Assembly: GCA_947626575.1 (NCBI GenBank)
Contig: CANQSR010000013.1
Span: forward strand, 1-62,155
DNA: 62,155 nt
Origin: an uncultured Clostridia bacterium
GTDB taxonomy: Bacteria; Bacillota; Clostridia; Christensenellales; Borkfalkiaceae
Reading direction: 5' to 3'
Position 1 is the first letter of the stretch. Each line of letters starts with the position of its first letter. Below the pieces are notes generated by a model. That model made no database searches and was not told the DNA's origin. It saw only the letters and a program-made list of their open reading frames with translations. Below, in pieces: positions 41,567 through 49,400 of this stretch. The translations under genes were made by a program, and so were the position numbers.

Positions 41567-41881
41567 TCACTCCTGAATTTTGGGCATCAGCGAATAGAGT
41601 CCGCTGAGGGAGAGGATCTTATCCGCGCTCGATTCGGGGTTTTCGAGGTACATCCCCATGCCGTAGCGCTTTAACCGCTTATAACGCCCGATGAGAAACC
41701 CGATGCCCGTCGAATCCATAAACCGAAGGCCGGCGAGGTTGAATACGGCGCGGGAAAGCCCCGCGTTTTCGTCGATGAGTTTATCCGCGCGCGCACGGAT
41801 CTCCGCGACGGAATGCTCATCGAGTTCGCCGGAGAGGTAGATATACAGATTTTCGCCGCGCTTTCCCCATTGCAATTTCAT
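41567..41881 (-). CDS. spoIIAA: Anti-sigma-F factor antagonist
   Basis: The 104-residue STAS-domain protein, when unphosphorylated, releases sigma F from SpoIIAB. The phospho-acceptor is Ser57 in FMDSTGIGFLIG, as in other SpoIIAA proteins. The ATG at 41881 is set by AGGAGG 6 bases upstream; an ATG two codons earlier overlaps the ribosome site. It is the first gene of the tricistronic spoIIA operon. Upstream DNA has TTACAAT near the expected -10 and GTAAGGACG near -35, which could suit a sporulation factor (sigma H) better than sigma A, but neither match is strong. Confidence 0.95.
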   Translation of the reverse strand: MKLQWGKRGENLYIYLSGELDEHSVAEIRARADKLIDENAGLSRAVFNLAGLRFMDSTGIGFLIGRYKRLKRYGMGMYLENPESSADKILSLSGLYSLMPKIQE

Positions 41882-41996
41882 AGGCATCCTCCTGTACCCA
41901 TGGATTGTAACACAGGCCGTCCTTACAAAAATGAGCGGATACGGGCATACCATGTCGAAGATTGACGCTTTTGTTCCGCGGCGGAAGGCGTTTACG

Positions 41997-42075
41997 GCAA
42001 GGGGGCCGCGCCCCTTGGGCGCGGCCCCCTTGCCATCGCAAAGAGACCTGCTTGCAAGCAGGTCTCTTTGCGATG
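41997..42075. repeat. Two abutting perfect palindromes between arsR-type gene and spoIIA
   Basis: 41997-42033 has 17-bp arms (GCAAGGGGGCCGCGCCC and its complement) around a 3-base loop. 42034-42075 is a 42-bp perfect palindrome with half CATCGCAAAGAGACCTGCTTG. They touch without a gap. No T-run follows on either strand, so they are unusual as terminators, although position after the stop at 42081 would suit that. Confidence 0.9.
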
Positions 42076-42080
42076 GATAT

Positions 42081-42416
42081 TCAATAGCCCAAAAATTCCA
42101 CGCCCTTCAAGAGGACGTCGTTGACGAGATCATCGTAAAGCGAATAGAAGATGATCTTGCCGTGGCGGTCGGTGCGCACCATGCCTGCGTCCTTCAAAAA
42201 TCTCAGCTGGTGCGAGACGGTCGTCTGGTTGATGCCGAGAACGCGGGAGATATCCGTCACGCACATCTCGGAAATGGCGAGCGCCGAGAGGATGCGCAAT
42301 CTCGTATGATCGGAAAAAATGGAGAAGAAACGCACCAACGATTCCAACAGCTCCCCCTCCGGGACATAGCCTTCGATGAGGCCCTGCGTGCGGCGGTCCA
42401 ATAAAAGTGTATCCAT
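42081..42416 (-). CDS. ArsR-family winged-helix transcriptional regulator
   Basis: The 111-residue dimeric repressor-type protein has the family core: FFSIFSDHTRLRILSAL, helix-turn-helix DISRVLGINQTTVSHQLRFLKDAGMV, and wing DRHGKIIFYSL. The metal-box position reads EMCVTDI with a single Cys instead of the CxC pair, so classic As/Cd sensing is doubtful. The ATG at 42416 is supported by GAGG 8 bases upstream and the normal length. A TATACT (about 42430-42440 on the minus strand) may be its -10. No obvious target gene adjoins it; the spoIIA operon lies downstream behind the palindromes. Confidence 0.88.
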   Translation of the reverse strand: MDTLLLDRRTQGLIEGYVPEGELLESLVRFFSIFSDHTRLRILSALAISEMCVTDISRVLGINQTTVSHQLRFLKDAGMVRTDRHGKIIFYSLYDDLVNDVLLKGVEFLGY

Positions 42417-43115
42417 ATGCCTTACCTCGTGTATGAAAGTATAGCATATGTACGTTGACGCATACGGGAAACTCGTGTCGCTTTGGGGGAAAGCCCGTCG
42501 AAAACAAAGCGGGTAAGGCTTCCCCCCTTGGGGGTCGCAAAACGCATTTCTTGCGAAAAGCACGGTGTGCTTTCGCGGCGTTTTGCGGTGAGTGAGCGCA
42601 TTGGTAGCGCGAACGGTGACCGAGCGCGGGGTTCTACCCGCGTGAGAGGGCTCCGCCCGCAGGGCGGTGGTGGGGGGGATCCGTCGCCCTCTTTCGCGCT
42701 CTTGCTGTCCCTTTTAGGGAAAGTGGCCGCGAGCGAAGCGAGCGGACGAAAGGGTTTCCGAAAGCGCCTCCTTGGGGAGGAGCTGTCACGCGTGAGCGTG
42801 ACTGAGGCGGGGAATATCATATGGGACTATTTACTCCCCACTCCCTGAATCCCTCTCCCCGGGGAGAGGGTAGGGCCAAACGTCATTCTGTCCGCGCGAG
42901 GCTTCTATTCGTCATTCTGTCCGCACGAGGCTTCTATTGTAATCCAAGCGCGTCACGAGCGCGGAGCGCGAAGTGAGTAATCCCTCCTGCGTCATTCCGA
43001 ACGAAGTGAGGAATCTCGTTCTTAGAGATTTCTCACCCCTATGGGGTTCGAAATGACGTGAACATCCTCTCTTAGGGGCAGGTCTCCATAAGGGACATCA
43101 CGGCGCGGACGATAG
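42417..43115. other. Repeat-rich intergenic region without genes
   Basis: About 700 bp with no supported gene. Contents: a nested hairpin at 42537-42586 (outer arms GCAAAACGC/GCGTTTTGC, inner arms GCGAAAAGCAC/GTGCTTTCGC); purine/pyrimidine-rich inverted segments around 42640-42790; a 2 x 29-bp tandem copy at 42881-42938 starting CGTCATTCTGTCCGC; and a palindromic element at 42990-43058. Some of this resembles the region at 35.7-36.4 kb. Confidence 0.75.
42990..43058. repeat. Dispersed palindromic element (CGTCATT...AATGACG type)
   Basis: Begins CGTCATTCCGAACGAAG and ends GGTTCGAAATGACG. An internal GAATCTCGTT / AGAGATTTCTC pair strengthens the fold. It is the second member of the family seen at 35790-35864. 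Confidence 0.7.
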
Positions 43116-43156
43116 ACAAAACCGGAGGGGACACGACGTGTCCCCTCCGGTTTTGT
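43116..43156. terminator. Strong rho-independent terminator of the giant surface-protein operon
   Basis: Perfect 19-bp arms ACAAAACCGGAGGGGACAC (43116-43134) and its complement (43138-43156) with loop GAC. On the minus strand the second arm ends in a T-rich TTTTGT. It begins one base after the minus-strand stop at 43158. Confidence 0.88.
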
Positions 43157-43157
43157 T

Positions 43158-46100
43158 TTATCTGTGCTTCTTGCGGTTCTTGCGCCTCTTCTGGCTCAGC
43201 GAACTGCCGCTTCTTGCGGGCGTTTGATCCTCGGCCGCCGCCACCTCTTCTCCCGCTTCGGCCTCTGCCGCCTCATCGGCGGGCGCAGGCTCTTCGGGAA
43301 GCTCGGTGTACGGGATGGGTTCATCCACCGCCGCCTCTTCCGCAGGTTCCGCCGTCTCCTCAACGGGTTCCTCAATGGGCGCAGGCTCTTCCGCGGGCTG
43401 TTCCTCAACAGGCTCTTCAACGGGTTGTTCTTCAACAGGCTCTTCAACGGGTTGTTCTTCAACAGGCTCCTCAACGGGTTGCTCTTCGGCCGTCTCTTCG
43501 GGAAGTTCGGTATACGGAATGGGTTCATCCACCGCCTCTTCCGCGGCCTCGTAAGGCGCGGGTTCCTCTACCGCTTCGGCCGCGACGGGTTCTGCCTCGG
43601 CGACGGGGCCATCATAGGGCATGGGTTCCTCGACCCCCGTCGGCTCCAAGATGGGCAGAGGCTCCTCCGCAAGTTCCGCCGTCTCCTCAACGGGTTCCTC
43701 AACAGGCTGTTCCTCAACGGGCGTCGGCTCTTCCGCGGGCTGTTCCTCAACAGGTTCCTCAGCGGCTTCTTCCGCGGTCTCGTAAGGCGCGGGTTCCTCT
43801 ACCGCTTCGGCCGCGACGGGTTCTGCCTCGGCGACGGGTCCATCATAGGGCATGGGTTCCTCCACCCCCGTCGGCTCCAAGATGGGCAGAGGCTCCTCAT
43901 AGGGTGCGGGTTCCTCTACCGTCTCCTCGGCGGGTTGCTCCTCAACAGACTCTTCAACAGGTTCCTCGATGGGCGTCGGCTCTTCAACGGGCGCAGGCTC
44001 CTCGGCAGGTTCTTCAACGGGCTGCTCGGCGGCCGTCTCTTCTGGAAGTTCGGTGTAAGGGATGGGTTCGGCGACTTCGGCGGGCGCTTCTTCGGGAGCC
44101 GCAGTAGCTTCGGCGGGAGCTTCGGCAACGGCGACTTCTTCGGCGGGCGTTTCGGCGCTCTTCTCCCCTTCCTTCTTGACCTTTATGATGAGGCCGGGCG
44201 CGATCTCGGTCTCTGCGGGCGCGGCCTCTTCCGTCTTGCGGAAGATGGCTTCGTCGGAGGCATTCTTGACGTTGCGCTTGATGAGGCCCTTGTTGATGAG
44301 TTCCACAATGCCCTCATACGGCATGAAGAAGTCCTCGGACTCGCGCTCGATGCGCGGCGCACCCAAATTGGCGGCGATGAGCGCGATGAGTTCGATGGCA
44401 TACTTCACGCGGCGGGCATTCTTCAAACGGAACATGCAGGGCGTCTCGGAGAAGGACGAATTATCGGAGACATCCTCCAACTTATACTTGGTCCCCTCAA
44501 ATTCGATGGGATTGAGCGGGAAGAAGATGCAGAGCGTCTTGCCGCGGAAGCCGAAGCGGGCGACCGTATCGCGGCCGATGCGGAAGATCTCTTTCTTCCA
44601 GCTCATGCGCGCCTTGGCTTTCTTATAGGAGAGAAGTTCGTTCTTGACCTCGGTGTACCAATGTTTGAGGTCGTCATCCGATTGGATGAGACGGGCGGTA
44701 AAGCTCTTGTTATAGCGGAGCGTGCCGCGGAAGGATTCCTCTTCGACGACCACGGGTTCGGCCTTGACATAGATGACGTCCGGCTGTTCCTCGATGACCG
44801 TGGGTTCTGGCGCGGGAAGCGAAACGTTGACCGCATAGACTGCCGTCTTTTCCTTGTAGACGACGGTGACGAAGGGTTTGCCCTCTTCGCTCATATCGGG
44901 CGCGATCACCTCGTAATCCTCCACGTGTTCGGAGAAGGGTTCTGCGCTGTAATTGGCCGTGACAACGAGGCCGTTGCATTCGAATTCATCGCCCACCGTA
45001 AACTCGCGGCGCACGACTTCGGTATCCAGCGTGATGCCCACAAGTTCGCGTTCGGGGGAAGGCGCGACGACGGAGATGGCATAGGCCGCGCTCTTGCCGC
45101 CATAGGTGATGGTGACGGTGGGCTTGCCCTCTTCGCTCATATCGGGGACGGCGATCTCGTAATCCTCTACCTGTTCGGTGTAAGGTTCCGCGCTGTAATT
45201 GGCCGTGACGACGAGGCCCTCGCATTCGAACTCCTCGCCCACCGTAAACTCGCGGCGCACGATGCCCGTCTCCAACGTAAGGGCGATGAGCGTACGCGCG
45301 GCGGGTTCCTCCATGACGACGACGGGTTCCGCCTCGCGCTCCCGCACGGGAACGACGGAGATGGCGTAAGATGCGGACATGTTCTCATAATTGACGGTGA
45401 CCGCCTTCTTGCCCTCTTCGCTCATATCGGGAACGACGATGGTGAAGGATTCCACGGGTTCGGTGAAGGGCGCGGCGCTGTAATTGGCCGTGACGATGAG
45501 GCCTTCGCATTCAAATTCATCGCCCACCTCGAATTCGCGGCGCACAATACCCGTTTCCAGCGTGATGCCGACGAGTTCGCGCACGGGTTCTTCCTCCGTC
45601 TCCTCTGCGGGCTGCTCTTCCTTGGCGGGAAGCACGGAGACGGCATAGGATGCGGTCTGGTCCTCATAGGCGACCGTGACCGCCTTCTTGCCCTCCTCGC
45701 TCATATCGGGAACGACGACGGTGAAGGTCTCCACGGGTTCGGTGAAGGGCGCGGCGTTGAAATGCGCCGTGACGATGAGTCCCTCGCATTCGAATTCGTC
45801 GCCCACCTCGAACTCGCGGCGGACAACGCCCGTATCCAGCGTGATGCCGATGAGCGCGCGCTCGCCCGGCCCGGCGGGAACGAACACATGGCGGACGTCG
45901 TCATCATACTCCTCGCCGATGGCGACCATATAGACGGCCGCTTTGCCGTGGTAGTTGACGGTGACGGACTTTTTGCCGGGTTCGCTCATATCGGGCGCGA
46001 TGACCACGCAATCGAGAAGTTCGCCGAGTCCCTCGCCGTTTTTGAGCGCTTCCGCGCTGACAACGGTGAAATCGGTGACGACCTCCGCGACGGGGTCGGT

Positions 46101-46388
46101 GTTATAATTTGCGGTAACTACCAAGCCGCCGCATTCGAAATCCGCACCGAGGGCAAATTTCCGCCGCACGAGGCTGAAATCCAGCGTGAGGCTGAGCAAT
46201 TTGCGTTCGGGTTCCGGGATCTGCACGACGGGCGCTTCATCCCGCATGCGGCGGATCAGGATCGCAAAGACGATGATCATAAACAAGATCAGAGCGACTT
46301 GTGCGACAAGGAGCCAGAACAGCGCTTCCTCCATGGACCAAGGAATTTCCATTCCGAAGATGACAAGTGCATTCAAAAGGTTCCACAT
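43158..46388 (-). CDS. Membrane protein with five Ig-like repeats, uncharacterised domain and acidic repeat tail
   Basis: The 1076-residue protein has one N-terminal membrane helix (about 22-45, ending VFAILIRRMRDE). Five Ig-like (Big_3-style) repeats follow (about residues 62-515), each with RR(E/K)F, one Cys in EFECEGL, PDMSEEGKK and a closing Y-A-V/I-S-V strand. A ~170-residue domain I do not recognise (about 550-720) contains SFTARLIQSDD, LLSYKKAKARMSWKKE and a repeat of Arg/Lys plus aromatic residues. Next is a ~330-residue Glu/Pro/Ala tail of VEEPVEEQP-type repeats, and a basic end (KRRKNRKKHR). Basic residues after the helix predict, by the positive-inside rule, that the bulk is cytoplasmic. 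GAGG precedes the ATG by 9 bases; it follows the giant gene by 24 bp. Function unknown. Confidence 0.85.
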   Translation of the reverse strand: MWNLLNALVIFGMEIPWSMEEALFWLLVAQVALILFMIIVFAILIRRMRDEAPVVQIPEPERKLLSLTLDFSLVRRKFALGADFECGGLVVTANYNTDPVAEVVTDFTVVSAEALKNGEGLGELLDCVVIAPDMSEPGKKSVTVNYHGKAAVYMVAIGEEYDDDVRHVFVPAGPGERALIGITLDTGVVRREFEVGDEFECEGLIVTAHFNAAPFTEPVETFTVVVPDMSEEGKKAVTVAYEDQTASYAVSVLPAKEEQPAEETEEEPVRELVGITLETGIVRREFEVGDEFECEGLIVTANYSAAPFTEPVESFTIVVPDMSEEGKKAVTVNYENMSASYAISVVPVREREAEPVVVMEEPAARTLIALTLETGIVRREFTVGEEFECEGLVVTANYSAEPYTEQVEDYEIAVPDMSEEGKPTVTITYGGKSAAYAISVVAPSPERELVGITLDTEVVRREFTVGDEFECNGLVVTANYSAEPFSEHVEDYEVIAPDMSEEGKPFVTVVYKEKTAVYAVNVSLPAPEPTVIEEQPDVIYVKAEPVVVEEESFRGTLRYNKSFTARLIQSDDDLKHWYTEVKNELLSYKKAKARMSWKKEIFRIGRDTVARFGFRGKTLCIFFPLNPIEFEGTKYKLEDVSDNSSFSETPCMFRLKNARRVKYAIELIALIAANLGAPRIERESEDFFMPYEGIVELINKGLIKRNVKNASDEAIFRKTEEAAPAETEIAPGLIIKVKKEGEKSAETPAEEVAVAEAPAEATAAPEEAPAEVAEPIPYTELPEETAAEQPVEEPAEEPAPVEEPTPIEEPVEESVEEQPAEETVEEPAPYEEPLPILEPTGVEEPMPYDGPVAEAEPVAAEAVEEPAPYETAEEAAEEPVEEQPAEEPTPVEEQPVEEPVEETAELAEEPLPILEPTGVEEPMPYDGPVAEAEPVAAEAVEEPAPYEAAEEAVDEPIPYTELPEETAEEQPVEEPVEEQPVEEPVEEQPVEEPVEEQPAEEPAPIEEPVEETAEPAEEAAVDEPIPYTELPEEPAPADEAAEAEAGEEVAAAEDQTPARSGSSLSQKRRKNRKKHR
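43395..43490 (-). repeat. 27-bp tandem coding repeats (VEEPVEEQP units)
   Basis: About three copies of a 27-bp unit coding VEEPVEEQP run in the acidic tail of the 43158-46388 gene, with few silent differences. Such an array can change copy number by slippage. Confidence 0.75.
43548..43898 (-). repeat. 120-bp near-identical direct repeat inside the acidic tail
   Basis: 43548-43667 and 43779-43898 differ at about two positions. Both encode the segment from LPILEPTGVEEPMPYDGP to VEEPAPYE. The spacing is 231 bp. This implies a recent internal duplication in the gene. Confidence 0.85.
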
Positions 46389-46412
46389 CTCTCTATACCT
46401 CTCTTTTTCTTC

Positions 46413-49400
46413 TTACTTGATTTCGCTATTCTGCTTCTTCCGCTTTTTGCGGATGAAGATGAGCGCAAGGGTGAGCGCCACGATCTGGCTCGACCAAAGG
46501 ACAATATAGGGCCAAAGTTCCAGATTGTTGTTGACGACTGCGAACGACGGGTTCACAACAAAGCTGTAACTCTTTTCAAGTTTGCTCCAATTGTTGCAGT
46601 CGGCGACGGTGACGACGACGTAATACGTACCCGCTTGTGCCTCGCTGAGGTCTGCCGTATATTCTTCGGTGCAGGCTTCGTCGAGGTAATACTTGACGAC
46701 GGGTTCGCCCGCGGCGGCGAACTTGGCGATAGGCCGAATATCCTCTTCCGCAGGCGTATCGCCTTCGTTCATCTCTTTGAGCCGGAACTCGCGCTCCCAC
46801 CTGTTGATGGCTTTCTCGATGGTATAAACGCCTTTCTCGAAGGTGACATCATAGTTGCCGTTCAGGGAGATGCCCGTGATATCATAGTCCCCCGCGTCGA
46901 TTCCGGCCGCCTTGCTCAGTATGATCGCAAGGTCTGCCAAGCCCTCGTTGTACGCGAGCTTATCGCCCTCTTTGAGGTGATACTTATCCGTGCCGAGCAG
47001 CAATGACAGGAAGTCGCTTGCGCCGTATTGCCCATATTCACAGCTCTGGTTGTGGATGATCACGGTAACAGGCCGCTTGCTGATCGTATAGGTGCCGTTG
47101 ACCCACTCGATCTCATAGTTCTTGTTCGCGGACGTACCCGTGATCTCGTACTCGCCGACGTTTCTGCCGCTCCTCTTGGTGAGCGTGATCCGAAGGTCAT
47201 CGGGCATATGTTCATCGGGCGTTCCCGCGAATGCGAGCATTCCCGTCACATCGAACCCGCCTTGGAGCGATGCATCGAACTCGTTATCGAGATAGGCGCC
47301 ATAGATGCTTCCGGCGTTGCGGATGGTGACTTTGACGGGCCGCTTTGTAATGCTGTACACGCCGTTGTTCTCTACGCCTTCGGCATCGTGGAAGGTGACG
47401 TCGTAGTTTCCGTTGGTGTAGGCGCCCTTGATCGCGAAGTACTTGCCCACGTTGGCCCGTGCGACCGTGCTGCGGCCTTCGAGCGTCAGAACGACTTTGA
47501 GTATTTCGTTGGTATCCCAAGCCGCAAGGCCGAGGTGGCCTTCGCCTTCATCGATGTGCCACTTGAAGTCGGCATCCGCTTTGAGCGGATCGCCATAGAC
47601 GCTTCCGCTATCCTCGATGACGATATCGATGGGACGCTTTGTGATCGTCAACTTGGCTTCGCCCGAATTGGTGACGGTGATGTTGTAGTTGCCGTCCTCG
47701 TCGTCTTCTTCGCTTGCGGTGAGGGTGTAGGTGCCGACGTTGATACCCTTTTCCTTATCGTGGTGGAATACGAGTTTGTCTCCATCGACGAGGCGGTAAT
47801 CGGCATCTACCGTATATTCAAGATCGAGTTCCGCCTTGTGGGCATCGTCATCGAGCCATTCGCCGTACGTACGGGTGACGTCGTTGAGGGTGATATGGAT
47901 GTCGCGCTGTTCGACGGTGTAAGTACCCGCGCGGCCCGCATCCTCTTCGCCTGCCCACGAACCCGTGAACGTGACGTTGTAGTTGGTGTTGTCGGCCTCG
48001 CCGTAGATGGGATACAGCCCCGCGTTCTTGCCTTCCTTGCGGGAAAGCTTGATGCCGACGTCGTCGTCCTTATCGTTATAGGCCAAACCTTCGATGTTGC
48101 GTTCGAACCCAAGGTCGGCATCCTCATTGCCGTAAATGCTGCGCGCGTCGCCGATCTTCACGGTGATACCGCGTTTGGTCACGGTATAGGTACCCGCATG
48201 GCCCTGATGCTCCCCTTCGCCTTCCCAACTGCCGACGAAGGTGATATCATAGTTGTCGTTCCCCCACGTGCCGACGATCTTGTAACTGCCGACCGCGCCC
48301 TTGACCGTATCGTACTCCAACTCGGAGGAGCCGTCCGCCGTGTAGCATTTGAGCTTGATGTTCAGATCCCCGCGATTGTCTCCCTTGCCGAGTTCTCCGT
48401 CGGGATCCCAAGTCAATTCTACGGGCTGAGCTCCATAGACGGAGGTCTGATCGTGAATGGTCACGGAGAGCTTCATCGGGTTGACAATGAACGGCTTTTC
48501 GATGACTTCGGGAAGCACATAGTTGCCCGCATCGTCGCCGCGGAGCCGTACGCTATCGCCGTTATAGAGCAGTTTCAAGGTGTAGCTATCGACGGCGCGG
48601 ATGTAGTTGACCTGTTCGCCGGCGCTGTTCAGGAAGTTGAAGTTGGTGCCGAATTGGGGCATATCGACTGCATCGGAAACGTCGCCGCTCGCAAGGATGT
48701 TGGTGAAGCGAGGCGTCTGCTTGAACTCATAGCCGCTGTACGTATAGGTGATCTGCGTATCGTCCTCTTTGAGGTTCTCCGGCTTTTTGAGCTCACCTTC
48801 ATCGACCCAATCGATTTCGAGAACGCGCGGTTCGATATACAATCTGTTGCGGCCGCCCATACCGATGTCGCCGCGTGTGCCGCTCGCATTCGACGTTTCC
48901 ACGAAGGAGACGGTGAAGCCGCAACCATCCTCCGCCACGATCTGCAAGTCGTAAACGCCCGCGTTGAGGAAGCCCGCCTTGCTCAAATTGTTGCTGTGTA
49001 CATCGACGACTTCGATGTGGCAATAGGTTTTGAGCATGGAGATGAAGTAATCCTGTCCGAGGGACCCATAGGCATCCTCGAAGCCCGTGACGCCCGCGAT
49101 GATATCCGCGACGCGGTTATCGGGATCGCCGAAGATGTACTTGTTGAGCATGTCGCTCAAAACATACTCTTGGAGCTGATCGTCGCCGAGCTTGTAGACG
49201 TCGTTGTAGTTGTCGCGGCCCGCGGTGAGCGCCATGTACTTCACAACATCGCTATACGTGATCGTAAGTTCCGACGTGATATCGAGAACGACGAGCGCAT
49301 GGACGCTGACGATATAGTATGTAAGCGTGAAGTCCTCGGTCTTTTCGGGCATCTTGTGGCTCTCGGCAGAGACGGTGACCGCCGCCGACCAGCCTCCGAC

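Noticed and set aside
41997..42075. Insertion-sequence ends or attachment site
   Set aside because: There is no transposase or integrase nearby and no target duplication. The palindromes abut each other rather than flank a segment.
42081..42416. Arsenic or cadmium resistance operon
   Set aside because: The regulator has only one Cys at the metal box, and no arsB, arsC or cation pump gene is adjacent.
43164..47006. 1280-codon plus-strand frame
   Set aside because: It mirrors the acidic-repeat tail and Ig repeats of the minus-strand gene. Its Phe/Arg/Leu repeats are the reverse reading of Glu/Pro/Val codons.
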